Origin: Candidatus Aegiribacteria sp. MLS_C
GTDB lineage: Bacteria > Fermentibacterota > Fermentibacteria > Fermentibacterales > JCC-6
Assembly: GCA_002030045.1 (NCBI GenBank)
Contig: LQBI01000001.1
Span: 124,001-188,000 of the forward strand
DNA length: 64,000 bases
Reading direction: 5' to 3'
Shown here: positions 25,135 to 33,687 of the stretch, in pieces
Layout: each line of letters starts with the position of its first letter
Numbering within the stretch: position 1 is the stretch's first letter
Program-made: the position numbers and the translations under genes
Notes under the pieces: generated by a model
The model's input: the letters and a program-made list of their open reading frames with translations, nothing else
What the model was told of the DNA's origin: nothing
The model's database searches: none

Positions 25135-25698
25135 ATGGACCAGCATACTGTGAAGGAGCGAAAGCTCAAGACTGAGATTCATTTCAAGAACGCCATCAGG
25201 AAGGACCTGGTTGAGAGTGTCCGCCAGCTGCATGAGTGGCAGGAAAGGCTCAACACAATACATAACATCCGTAAGGAGAAGAAGCTCCGGAGGACGGTGG
25301 CGAGGTACAGGGAATACATCGAGGACATGAGGGAATTCCTGGATCCCCTTCTCGATGAGCTGGAGGATAGCATCAAGGCGGAGATGAGCTTCAGCGAGGA
25401 GGAGATCGGCCAGTTCAGGGAAGAGGTGAAGGAGGATTCTAAGCTTGCAGCAGAGGCTCGGGAAGCCTTCGACAGGATCAGGGCGGCGGCGGAAAAGGCC
25501 GAGGACAAGAAACTGACCCCCGAGGAACTGGCGGCTCTCAAGGAAAGCTACAGCAAGGCATGGCGCGCCTTCAGGCTGGAAGAGCACAGGCTGGAGGAGG
25601 CCCGCGAGGAGCTTGAGAGCGAGAAGGTCGACCGCGAGATATTCAAGAGAGAGCTGAAGCGCATTCAGGTGGAGCGTCATTTCATAAAAGAGGTATAG
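25135..25698 (+). CDS. Coiled-coil protein
   Basis: A 187-residue, highly charged protein that is almost wholly helical; heptad-like spacing runs through residues 10-75 and 95-187, with GGGGAG as ribosome site before ATG 25135. It has no signal peptide or membrane segment. It lies six bases before the mtfA-like peptidase gene and behind a palindrome, so the two are probably co-expressed. No family recognised; a scaffold or regulator of the peptidase is only a guess. Confidence 0.6.
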   Translation: MDQHTVKERKLKTEIHFKNAIRKDLVESVRQLHEWQERLNTIHNIRKEKKLRRTVARYREYIEDMREFLDPLLDELEDSIKAEMSFSEEEIGQFREEVKEDSKLAAEAREAFDRIRAAAEKAEDKKLTPEELAALKESYSKAWRAFRLEEHRLEEAREELESEKVDREIFKRELKRIQVERHFIKEV

Positions 25699-25704
25699 GC
25701 CTCA

Positions 25705-26577
25705 ATGGAGGTCTATCCCGGAAGGAAGATGCAGGTCAGGCTGGGGGTTACCATCCTGGCCTGCACCCTGTTTTCACTTCCATTCATTGCATCCGGAAGG
25801 GCACTGTTCATGGTGCCGCTCGTTTTCGTCGCCGGCGCCGTCTACTATTTCGCCTTCTACAGCACGAGGTACAGGAGACGACGGAGGATAGCCGCAAACC
25901 CGCTGTCCGAGGGGGACAGGGAAATACTGAGACGGAACGTGTCGTTCTACGGCACACTCGGGGAGAATGACAGGAAGGCATACGAGACCGACCTGGCAGT
26001 ATTCCTGGCCGAACACAGGATAACGGGCGTGGACGACGTCGAGATCACCAGGAAGGTCGCGCTCCTGGTGGCCGCCACAGCTGTCCGTCTGGTATTCCGA
26101 AGACCCGAGTGGGAGTTCAGGGATTTCGGCGAGATACTGGTCTACCCCGGCGGGTTCAGGACCGACGGCACCTACTCCACGGACCTGAACGGTACAGATT
26201 CCGCTGCAGCCGGGCTTGTTCACTCATCGGGCAACGTGATACTGTCGCTGCCGCATCTTCTCAGGGGATTCCAGCACGACAACGATGGCTTCAACGTAGG
26301 GTATCACGAGTTCGCCCACGTCCTGGACGGATACCATCCCGACGGCATTCCCGACGAACTTTCCCTCGGAGCCTACCGACCCTGGGTGGAAGTGATGCAG
26401 AGGGAATTCGAGAAGGTCAGCAGGGGCAGGTCCATACTGAGGCAGTATGCGGGCACAAACCCCGCGGAGTTCTTCGCCTGCGCCGTGGAAGCGTTCTTCG
26501 AGAAGCCCGGGCAGATGAAGGGGAAAGCCCCGGAACTCTACGAGCAGCTCTCAAGGTTCTTCAATCAGAAACCGTGA
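25705..26577 (+). CDS. mtfA: MtfA-like zinc metallopeptidase (M90)
   Basis: A 290-residue protein with an N-terminal pair of hydrophobic segments (about 13-30 and 35-52) and an M90 peptidase domain: HEFAH at 201-205 supplies the zinc ligands and catalytic Glu, and NPAEFFACAVEAFFEKP gives the third ligand region. In E. coli MtfA is a soluble aminopeptidase-like enzyme that binds the repressor Mlc; the membrane anchor here is an addition. The gene follows the coiled-coil gene by six bases. Confidence 0.87.
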   Translation: MEVYPGRKMQVRLGVTILACTLFSLPFIASGRALFMVPLVFVAGAVYYFAFYSTRYRRRRRIAANPLSEGDREILRRNVSFYGTLGENDRKAYETDLAVFLAEHRITGVDDVEITRKVALLVAATAVRLVFRRPEWEFRDFGEILVYPGGFRTDGTYSTDLNGTDSAAAGLVHSSGNVILSLPHLLRGFQHDNDGFNVGYHEFAHVLDGYHPDGIPDELSLGAYRPWVEVMQREFEKVSRGRSILRQYAGTNPAEFFACAVEAFFEKPGQMKGKAPELYEQLSRFFNQKP

Positions 26578-26691
26578 CAGCGTCGCTGCGCCGCCGGCCC
26601 GCCGGACTGCCGTTAGCCGTCCCCGGGTCAGCGAGTCTTGTTTCCCGGCCCGGCCTTGGCGATATTGGCACACGTAGAGGGAGGGGTTGAC

Positions 26692-27597
26692 ATGAAGATG
26701 ATCATCGTCGCTGACGAGCAGCTCAGGAAAGCCGTCGCCGTGGCCGCCTCGGATCTTGCACTGGAACAGGTCACCGCGGATGACCCTGAAGAGGTCGCGG
26801 AGAGAACAAGGACCTTCGAGTGCTGCATCGTGCTCCTTCAGGCTTCCGTGCTGGGAGCCGGCGGGCCGGGCCTGTTCAGGGAACTGAAAAGGCAGAACGG
26901 CCAGGAAGGCAGGAGCTGCTACATTATCGCGGGAAGCGACGGAAGGGACATTGATGAGCAGTGGCGTGCAGCCGATGCGGGAGCGGACGACTTCGTATCC
27001 GCCGACATGAGCCCCGCAGAGATGAGATCCAGGCTTTCTCTGGCTGTACGTGTAGCCGGTCTCGAGAAGAAACTGATGGACCTGAACAACCGCCTCAGGC
27101 TGCTGGTAAGGACCGACAGCCTCACCGGCCTGCTGAACCATGCCGCAATACTGAGGGAACTGAGCATGGAACTTGATCGCGCAGGAAGGGACGGAAGTCC
27201 CACCAGCATACTCATGGTCGACCTGGACCGTTTCAAACTCATCAACGACAATCTCGGCCATCAGACCGGGGACCGGGTCCTGGTCACCTTCGCAAACCTG
27301 CTTTGCAGGAGCTGCAGGTCCTTCGACAGGATCGGACGCTACGGCGGCGAGGAATTCCTGGTGGTGCTGCCACGGACCACTGGGGAAGAGGCTGCATCGA
27401 TCGCCGAGATGATAAGATCCGGTACCGAAGTTCTCCATCTTGAGGAGGGGGCCTCTCCTCTCAAGCTCACTTGCAGCATCGGCTGCAGCACTGCGGAGGG
27501 ATCGGACCGGCATCCCTCGTCCATGATCGCGACTGTGGATTCGGCCCTTTTCAGGGCCAAGGAATCAGGCAGGAACAGTGTCGTTTCATTCAGATAG
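26692..27597 (+). CDS. Diguanylate cyclase with degenerate receiver-like domain
   Basis: A 302-residue protein from ATG 26692. Residues 1-120 have a receiver-like pattern but the expected phospho-acceptor Asp is not evident: the third strand reads CCIVLLQAS. The C-terminal GGDEF domain is complete, with active-site GGEEF and the inhibitory I-site RSFD five residues before it, so c-di-GMP synthesis with product feedback is likely. A short helix (AGLEKKLMDLNNRL) links the domains and may dimerise it. It converges on pyrE. Confidence 0.88.
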   Translation: MKMIIVADEQLRKAVAVAASDLALEQVTADDPEEVAERTRTFECCIVLLQASVLGAGGPGLFRELKRQNGQEGRSCYIIAGSDGRDIDEQWRAADAGADDFVSADMSPAEMRSRLSLAVRVAGLEKKLMDLNNRLRLLVRTDSLTGLLNHAAILRELSMELDRAGRDGSPTSILMVDLDRFKLINDNLGHQTGDRVLVTFANLLCRSCRSFDRIGRYGGEEFLVVLPRTTGEEAASIAEMIRSGTEVLHLEEGASPLKLTCSIGCSTAEGSDRHPSSMIATVDSALFRAKESGRNSVVSFR

Positions 27598-27641
27598 GCG
27601 GACCGGTTCCCGAAATATCTGATGTAAGGGATCGAGAGTGC

Positions 27642-28229
27642 TCACTTCTTGCCGGAGGACCCCGGGACAGTGATGGGTATACCATCCCTGCAGAGAGGGC
27701 ACTCATCCTCCGGCCAGCTTTCGGCATCGGTTGTCAGGAGGGCTCTGTAGGGTACTCCAAGCTCCAGTTTCCCTCCGGTCCTGTCCACTATGAGACCCAC
27801 CTGCGGGACGGCGGCGCCGGCTCCCTCCAGAGCTTCTATGGATTCCACTACGCTGCCGCCCGTAGTACAGACGTCCTCCACCAGAAGCACCCTGTTCCCG
27901 GAAACGATGTCACTGAAACCCGATCTCACTGTCATTCTCGAACTGGCGTCCCGCTGGAGGAAGGCGAAGCACTTTCCCATGTGGAGTGCAGTGGAGAACC
28001 CGAATACCACGGCTCCGTAGGCCGGTGCGCAGACAATGTCTATTTCGTCCCTCAGATCGTCCATCAGGACAGCCATCATCCTTCCGAGTTCGTCGACGAA
28101 GCGAGGTTCCCTGACTATCCTGATCTTCTCGAAGTACTGACTTCCGTGCCTTCCGGAAGTGTACCTGAAGTGGCCCTCGAGGAGCGCATCGCAGGACCTC
28201 AGTATCTCAAGAACCCTTTTTTCGCTCAA
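27642..28229 (-). CDS. pyrE: orotate phosphoribosyltransferase
   Basis: Joins orotate to PRPP in pyrimidine synthesis. The PRPP-binding motif is VLLVEDVCTTGGSV, with GRHGSQYFEK near the N-terminus. The 195-residue chain ends with a cysteine pair (CPLCRDG) as in several bacterial OPRTs. The start is TTG on the minus strand, six bases after GGAGG. It is leftward, with the TonB-like gene upstream of it in the same direction. Confidence 0.93.
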   Translation of the reverse strand: MSEKRVLEILRSCDALLEGHFRYTSGRHGSQYFEKIRIVREPRFVDELGRMMAVLMDDLRDEIDIVCAPAYGAVVFGFSTALHMGKCFAFLQRDASSRMTVRSGFSDIVSGNRVLLVEDVCTTGGSVVESIEALEGAGAAVPQVGLIVDRTGGKLELGVPYRALLTTDAESWPEDECPLCRDGIPITVPGSSGKK

Positions 28230-28275
28230 ATCGGTCCTCCCTCCCGGTGGACAGGCGGTCCCGGATGGGGAGCCG

Positions 28276-29523
28276 CTACTGGGAAAAGCTGAAGGGATAG
28301 GTTACGGGCAGGGGGCCCTCGTCTTCGTCCACGGCGCCGAACCGCCATGTTCCCACGGTTGAGGCAAGCTCCATGTCGAAGGCCGGGTTCATAGTGTTGG
28401 ATTCCAGTATCGTAACATCGGACACCCTCCCGCTGGGTTCAATGAGCATCTCTATCACCACGGTGCCCGACAGCAGCGGATCGGATCTCAGGTACTTGTT
28501 GTAGATGAAGGTGACCGCGCTCTCCTTCGAGGTCAGCACCTCCCTAACCTCGCTGGAGGTCCTGGAGCTGTAGAGGGAGCCCGGCTCGGTCTGCAGCACC
28601 ATGTCATCATCTATGTTCACCTCGGAGAAGACCATGCTCACGGGATTCTCGGAAACCGTCTCTATCGTACCACCCGTACCAGTGAACCTCGTGGGGTCCC
28701 TGCCGGAACCCTGTCCTGAACCCGCCACCTCATGTCCGGCGGAGGTCATGTTCAGCGGGCCTACCTCCTCGAGTGCCGCCATCTGGGCGCCGCCGTTGAG
28801 GATAGCGTTCAGCTGCTCTATGCTCATGGAGCCCGACCGGCCTGAAGCGTCGAAGGATGCCGTGTCCGGGTAAGCCGGGGAGGTGACGCCGGAGGAAGCC
28901 GCCTGAAGGATTTCCTGCGGATCCGGTCCGGTGTCGGACGAACCGGCTGCGATATCGGTTTCCGCCTGTGCCAGTTCGGTCTGCGACGGTCCGGGCTGCA
29001 GCTGGTACATTATGGTATAGAGCTGTCCCGGGTTCGTGCTGCAGGACTGGACGGTGGTCCTGTAGCCGTCGGCCATCAGCGTGAAGGTATAGACCTCACC
29101 TCCTATCAGGTTGTCGTGTATGTAGGGTGTGGACCCCAGGAAATGCCCATCCATGAAGACAAGGGCCCCTCGGGGTTCTCCCTGTATAAGGACCGTGGCC
29201 ATGCTCTCGTCCCTTACGGTGTCGAGTATCTCCCTGAGCCGGGGGTTCTCCCACGGGCCGAGGTCATAGTAGGGATCCAGGAGAAGTAGGCTGTGAAAGG
29301 AAGCCTGGGTTCTGTCCGGCTGCCCTATGCCGAAGTAGGCCGCCCCCAGCCTGTGGTAGGCCCGGATCTCCTCGTCGAGGGTCAGTCCACCCCTGTCCAG
29401 GAGGTTCTCCAGCGATTCGATGCTGCCGTTCATGTCGCCCATTAGATACAGGTCTATCGCCTCGTCAACGGAGGCCGCCTGTGCGGACAGTGATAGAAGT
29501 AGGCAAATTACCAGATGGACCAC
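28276..29523 (-). CDS. Exported PEGA-domain protein with TonB/AgmX-like C-terminal domain
   Basis: About 415 residues from GTG 29523 (five bases after GGGAGG). It has a signal peptide (HLVICLLLSLSAQAA), two TPR-like repeats over residues 20-100, a PEGA domain (MATVLIQGEPRGALVFMDG, shortened: GALVFMDGHFLGSTP), a low-complexity middle and a TonB C-terminal-like domain: VVIEMLIEPSGRVSDVTI and WRFGAV. TonB-type ends couple inner-membrane energy or structural links to outer-membrane proteins. No ExbB/D is nearby, so the partner is unknown. Confidence 0.75.
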   Translation of the reverse strand: MVHLVICLLLSLSAQAASVDEAIDLYLMGDMNGSIESLENLLDRGGLTLDEEIRAYHRLGAAYFGIGQPDRTQASFHSLLLLDPYYDLGPWENPRLREILDTVRDESMATVLIQGEPRGALVFMDGHFLGSTPYIHDNLIGGEVYTFTLMADGYRTTVQSCSTNPGQLYTIMYQLQPGPSQTELAQAETDIAAGSSDTGPDPQEILQAASSGVTSPAYPDTASFDASGRSGSMSIEQLNAILNGGAQMAALEEVGPLNMTSAGHEVAGSGQGSGRDPTRFTGTGGTIETVSENPVSMVFSEVNIDDDMVLQTEPGSLYSSRTSSEVREVLTSKESAVTFIYNKYLRSDPLLSGTVVIEMLIEPSGRVSDVTILESNTMNPAFDMELASTVGTWRFGAVDEDEGPLPVTYPFSFSQ

Positions 29524-29554
29524 ATCAACCTCCCGAATAAACAATGAAGAGGCG

Positions 29555-29595
29555 GGCGCCAATCGTCAACGGACCCGCTTCTTGACGATGGCGCC
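29555..29595. promoter_or_regulatory. Inverted repeat in divergent promoter region
   Basis: GGCGCCAATCGTCAA (29555-29569) is matched by TTGACGATGGCGCC (29582-29595) with one bulged A and a 12-base loop. It lies between the leftward TonB-like gene and the rightward lipoprotein gene. No T-run follows on either strand, so a shared operator or an mRNA leader structure fits better than a terminator. Confidence 0.5.
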
Positions 29596-29653
29596 GCCTG
29601 GAACAATTTTCCTCATGCGGAGTTATAGCAGTGCGATCGGAGGTGCAGGCCAA

Positions 29654-30232
29654 ATGAACAGAGGATATGGAACGAATACGATGGAAAAGTCCGGACTAAC
29701 GACCCTGTTGATCTCCCTTTCACTGTCCATGGTGCTGATGGCGTGCTGGAACCCTTTCTCCCCCGAAAGCAAACCCAGTGAGTCCGAGCAGTACTACAGT
29801 CCGTGCGACAGTGCATGGAAGGTGCTCAAGAACCTCCAGTACGCCTACGTCAGCCGTGACATCGGCCATTACCTGGACTGTTTCCGGGACGATTTCGAGT
29901 TCCATCTCCTGGAGATAGACTGGGACGACTACGACGGTGACGGAATAATCGACGAATACTGGGGTCTCGACCTCGAGGAAGCTTTCCACGAGGTCATGTT
30001 CAACAATGTAAGCACCATAGAGCTTACGCTCTCAGGCGATAGCCAGAGCCCCTGGACCGGCGACTCCACAGGACAGTCCCTGCAGCTCACCCGTACATTC
30101 GACCTCAAGGTCTACACCAGCGATGACCCGCCGGAGGGCTTCAGGGCGTCGGGTGAGGCCCTGTTCATCTGCCGGCCTGATTCAACGGGCGAGTGGTACA
30201 TCTGGCAGTGGTGGGACCAGTCGGAATTCTGA
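29654..30232 (+). CDS. CNPF-type lipoprotein, possible NTF2-like domain
   Basis: From ATG 29654 (GGAGG ten bases upstream) or ATG 29681. The signal sequence ends in the lipobox VLMAC and the mature part starts CWNPFSPES. Residues 45-75 (VLKNLQYAYVSRD, YLDCFRDDFEF) have the helix pattern of NTF2-like lipoproteins that I associate with uncultured FCB-type bacteria. DDYDGDGIIDEYW resembles a calcium loop, and the last residues WYIWQWWDQ form the final strand. Function unknown; it precedes the subtilase by 16 bases. Confidence 0.65.
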   Translation: MNRGYGTNTMEKSGLTTLLISLSLSMVLMACWNPFSPESKPSESEQYYSPCDSAWKVLKNLQYAYVSRDIGHYLDCFRDDFEFHLLEIDWDDYDGDGIIDEYWGLDLEEAFHEVMFNNVSTIELTLSGDSQSPWTGDSTGQSLQLTRTFDLKVYTSDDPPEGFRASGEALFICRPDSTGEWYIWQWWDQSEF

Positions 30233-30248
30233 GTTTCCCTGAGGCCCG

Positions 30249-32108
30249 TTGAAGCACCTTATCCAGGTTCTTCTTCTTGTTTACGCTTGTAATGCCGGAG
30301 ATACCTGCGCATGGTGGTTATTCCTCTCCGATCGCGGTCCGGGGCTTGAGGAGAGGCTGGAGACCAGGACCCTGGAGCTTCAGCTTTCCCCATCCCATGA
30401 AAGGCGACTGGCCGCCGGACTGACAGAGGCTGACGAGCTGGATCTCCCTCCATTCCGGGAGTACGTGGACCGGATAGCATCCCATCCAGCATGCCTTGCT
30501 ATCAGGACCACATCGCGTTATCTGAACGCCGTGAGCGTTACGATACGTGGCAGCGATGCCGGTTTACTCCTCGAACTCCCCTTCGTCGCCGGAATACGCC
30601 CGGTGGCCGTCAGCACTTTCAGTCCCCCGGATTTGGCGCCCCTCTTCCCGGCCAGGTCCCTGATGACCGATTCACAGCTCCGTCTGGTGGGGCTGGACAA
30701 GCTCCACGAAAGGGGCTGGATGGGCCGGGGTGTTGTGGTGGGGGTGCTTGACTCGGGTTTCGACCTGGTGCACGAATGTTTCTCGAGCATCGACATAATA
30801 GACATGTACGACTTCGTGAGCGACGATCCCGACCCCTCCCAGCAGCCGGGCGACCCTCCGGGTCAGTCCACCCACGGGACAGCCGTGCTTTCGGTAATGG
30901 GCGGATACGTTCCGGATCAGTACTGCGGCGGCATTCCCGAGGCATCCTTCATACTTGCCAAGACGGAAGACATCAGCGACGAGTACCAGGCGGAGGAGGA
31001 CTACTGGGTGGCCGGGCTCGAATGGATAGAGGCCGGAGGAGGACAGCTTGTCAACAGTTCCCTTGCCTATATCGACTGGTACACGTATCCCGACCTGGAC
31101 GGCAACACCGCGGTCACCACCGTGGCCGCCGACGCCGCAGCTTCCAGGGGCATGATGGTTTACAACTCCATAGGGAACTCGGGACCGGGCGAAGGGTCCC
31201 TGCTGGCGCCGGCGGACGGGGATTCGGTGTTCGCCTGCGGTGCAGTGGACCCATCCGGCGTGGTGGTGGACTTCTCCTCCCGGGGACCGACATATGACGG
31301 CAGGATAAAGCCCGACGGATGCGCACTGGGACTGGGGGTCGCCATGGCGGGACAGGGCGCCGGAGGTTTTGTTCAGGGGAACGGTACATCCTTCTCCTCC
31401 CCTCTGGTGGCCTCGGCCGCTGCGGCGGTGGCGGGGGCGCACCCGGAATGGGACATGGTGAGGGTCATGGAAGTGCTCAGGAACACCGCTTCAAGCAGCG
31501 GGTCACCGGACAACAGCATCGGTTACGGTATCGTCGATGCATACGCGGCGCTAATGTACAGGTCCGTGACCGGAGTGGTGAGGTTAAGCTCCAGCTCCGC
31601 CACGGTACCAGACTATCCTCTCGTAGTGATAACCGGTGATTCGGTCTTTCAGACATTGAGCAACGCCGAAGGCTGGTTCGCCCTCTCGCCATGGGTCCTG
31701 GGAGATTTCACAGTCTCCGGAGGAGGCGGGGAAGGCCAGGTCATACCCGTCACCGGCAGCCTGTCGGAGGAGGGGGTCGAGATAACCGTATATGTTGACC
31801 TGGATCCCTCGGACTCCCCTCCGACGGTCTTTCCGAATCCCTCCAGCGAAGGGGTCTACGTGGGCTTCGACCTTACCTCGGGGCCGGCCGACGTGTGCCT
31901 GTCAGTGTTCGACCTCACGGGTCAGCCGGTTCACGGCCTCTGCAGGACCGGGCTCGAACCGGGTTCCTACAGGGCACCTCTGCCCGGTGAGGCTTTCTAC
32001 TGGGACGGAACATGTGACGATGGCGGTCAGGCGGCATCAGGGGTATATATTATCTCCCTGCGGACAGGCGGGTCCACGGAACTGCTCAAGTGCACCATCG
32101 TGCGCTGA
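30249..32108 (+). CDS. Secreted subtilisin-like protease (S8) with FlgD/Por-type C-terminal sorting tail
   Basis: A 619-residue protein: signal peptide, propeptide-like region (WWLFLSDRGP onward), subtilase domain with Asp168 in GVLDSGFD, His209 in STHGTAV and Ser381 in NGTSFSSP, then a beta domain (about 440-520) and an 85-residue tail with PNPSSEGVYVGF, LSVFDLTGQPV and ASGVYIISL. Such tails direct secretion or surface attachment in FCB bacteria (T9SS-type or FlgD-like). Start is TTG 30249. The host must have a secretion system not seen in this window. Confidence 0.9.
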   Translation: MKHLIQVLLLVYACNAGDTCAWWLFLSDRGPGLEERLETRTLELQLSPSHERRLAAGLTEADELDLPPFREYVDRIASHPACLAIRTTSRYLNAVSVTIRGSDAGLLLELPFVAGIRPVAVSTFSPPDLAPLFPARSLMTDSQLRLVGLDKLHERGWMGRGVVVGVLDSGFDLVHECFSSIDIIDMYDFVSDDPDPSQQPGDPPGQSTHGTAVLSVMGGYVPDQYCGGIPEASFILAKTEDISDEYQAEEDYWVAGLEWIEAGGGQLVNSSLAYIDWYTYPDLDGNTAVTTVAADAAASRGMMVYNSIGNSGPGEGSLLAPADGDSVFACGAVDPSGVVVDFSSRGPTYDGRIKPDGCALGLGVAMAGQGAGGFVQGNGTSFSSPLVASAAAAVAGAHPEWDMVRVMEVLRNTASSSGSPDNSIGYGIVDAYAALMYRSVTGVVRLSSSSATVPDYPLVVITGDSVFQTLSNAEGWFALSPWVLGDFTVSGGGGEGQVIPVTGSLSEEGVEITVYVDLDPSDSPPTVFPNPSSEGVYVGFDLTSGPADVCLSVFDLTGQPVHGLCRTGLEPGSYRAPLPGEAFYWDGTCDDGGQAASGVYIISLRTGGSTELLKCTIVR

Positions 32109-32138
32109 TCATCCCGGCAAGGGGGTAGACACCGGAAC

Positions 32139-32642
32139 ATGCTGTTTAGGACTCTGGCCATTCTGGTCCTGATAGGCCTTCTCTGGGCCCTTGGGATCAT
32201 CGATCCGGGCGGACTGCCATGGGATTCGCAGGAGTTCAGGGTAAGCGGTGCAACCGTACTTATCTATCTGGTCTGGAGCGCTGTGGAGACCGTATACAGA
32301 CGGGGAAGGACCGGTCTTCCCTATGCGGTGTTCTACTCAGTCCTGCTGGTGACGGCGCTGGATTCCTTCCTGCTGGAACTCACTACCTGGTCTTCTCCGT
32401 GGTCCCTTCGATGGGCCGGACTGCTGATCTTCGCGGCCGGCTCCGGTCTTCGGATCCGGGCTTTCCGCCTGGGTTCCGCCGGCCTTCTGAGGGCCGGCAG
32501 GTACCTGCAGCTAGCGGGGCTTCCCTCTGCCCTGGGGAGCGTGGCAGGCCTCGTGCTGGCTGCGGTCGCCGGTATCCCGGGTTCCGTCCACGAGGAACCC
32601 GGTCAGCAGGAGGATGCGGAACTTGATGAAGGTGCTTCTTGA
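32139..32642 (+). CDS. Hypothetical membrane protein, short ICMT-like
   Basis: A 167-residue protein with four or five hydrophobic helices (about 3-20, 36-52, 60-80, 88-103, 122-143). The LRIRAFRLGSAGLLRAGRY stretch faintly recalls isoprenylcysteine methyltransferase-like proteins but the catalytic C-terminal half is absent, so this is only a resemblance. The acidic tail (EEPGQQEDAELDEG) overlaps the dtd start by four bases, implying co-translation. Confidence 0.5.
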   Translation: MLFRTLAILVLIGLLWALGIIDPGGLPWDSQEFRVSGATVLIYLVWSAVETVYRRGRTGLPYAVFYSVLLVTALDSFLLELTTWSSPWSLRWAGLLIFAAGSGLRIRAFRLGSAGLLRAGRYLQLAGLPSALGSVAGLVLAAVAGIPGSVHEEPGQQEDAELDEGAS

Positions 32643-33091
32643 AGGCGCTGATCCAGAGGGTTTCCAGCGCATCCGTCTCGTCGGAAGGGATTCTCAGGGG
32701 TTCCATAGGAAGGGGTCTCCTGGTGCTGGCCGGTTTCGGCAGATCGGACACCGAGAGGGACCTGGAGTGGATGACCGGCAAGGTCCTGGGCCTGCGGGTA
32801 TTCCCCGACGACGACAGCAACATGAACCTCTCGGTAACGGAAGTGGGCGGTGGCATCCTTGTCGTCAGCCAGTTCACCCTCCATGCGGACACCAGGAAGG
32901 GAAGGCGTCCCAGTTTCATGGCGGCTGCCGATCCTTCCGAGGCAGAGACACTTTACGACCTGTTCGTGAGCATGCTGGCAGGATCGGGCCTGGAGGTCAG
33001 CTCGGGAGTCTTCGGGAGCATGATGAAGGTCAGCCTTGTGAACGAGGGTCCTGTGACCCTGATGATCGATTCGCCATCGGAGAGGGAATAG
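32639..33091 (+). CDS. dtd: D-aminoacyl-tRNA deacylase
   Basis: Removes D-amino acids (and glycine mis-attached to tRNA-Ala). The two family motifs are intact: SQFTLHADTRKGRRPSF and NEGPVTLMID, the latter in place of the usual NxGPVT. It begins with TTG giving MKALIQRVSSASV, the standard N-terminus, and 150 residues is the normal length. Followed by maf after four bases. Confidence 0.94.
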   Translation: MKALIQRVSSASVSSEGILRGSIGRGLLVLAGFGRSDTERDLEWMTGKVLGLRVFPDDDSNMNLSVTEVGGGILVVSQFTLHADTRKGRRPSFMAAADPSEAETLYDLFVSMLAGSGLEVSSGVFGSMMKVSLVNEGPVTLMIDSPSERE

Positions 33092-33095
33092 AGAA

Positions 33096-33686
33096 GTGTG
33101 GTGGTACCCTGCCGAAGAACCGCTCGTTCTGGCAAGCAGGTCGCCCAGGAGGAGAACCATACTGGAGATGGCGGGAATACCATTCGTTCAGATCCCCGGT
33201 GGTATCGAGGAGACGGACATGGAAGGCGGACCTGAGGAAGTCGTGGTCCACTGGGCCGCCAGGAAGGCCGGCAGTGTCGGGGAACTCTCGAAGGGAAGAC
33301 CCGTGCTCGGTGCGGATACCATGGTAGCCATGGAGGACCATCTTCTAGGCAAGCCCCGGGATCCCGGGGAGGCGTCCGAGATGCTTGGACGGCTCTCGGG
33401 AAAGTGGCATTCCGTCTTCGGAGGCGTTGCGCTGATGTGGCCTGAGAGGGGCCTCGACTTCAGTTTCTGCGAGGAGACCCGGGTGAAGTTCAGGGAACTC
33501 ACCCCCGATGAGATAAGGGCATACGTGAATACCGGCGAGCCTCTGGACAAGGCCGGAGCCTACGGTATACAGGGTTTCGGATGTGTTCTCGTGGAGAGCA
33601 TCAGGGGATGCTATTTCAATGTCATGGGGCTTCCCGTCTCGAGATTCGTGCACGAGTTCAGGGACAGGCTCCTGAAAGGGCATTGA
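33096..33686 (+). CDS. maf: Maf-family nucleotide pyrophosphatase
   Basis: Hydrolyses non-canonical or modified nucleoside triphosphates such as dTTP/UTP analogues. The protein shows LVLASRSPRR, the AADTMV-equivalent GADTMV, GKPRDPGEASEML and KAGAYGIQGFG in the expected order, 196 residues in all. GTG 33096 starts it. The Asp and Lys residues of the catalytic loop are present. House-cleaning genes dtd and maf are adjacent. Confidence 0.93.
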   Translation: MWWYPAEEPLVLASRSPRRRTILEMAGIPFVQIPGGIEETDMEGGPEEVVVHWAARKAGSVGELSKGRPVLGADTMVAMEDHLLGKPRDPGEASEMLGRLSGKWHSVFGGVALMWPERGLDFSFCEETRVKFRELTPDEIRAYVNTGEPLDKAGAYGIQGFGCVLVESIRGCYFNVMGLPVSRFVHEFRDRLLKGH

Positions 33687-33687
33687 T

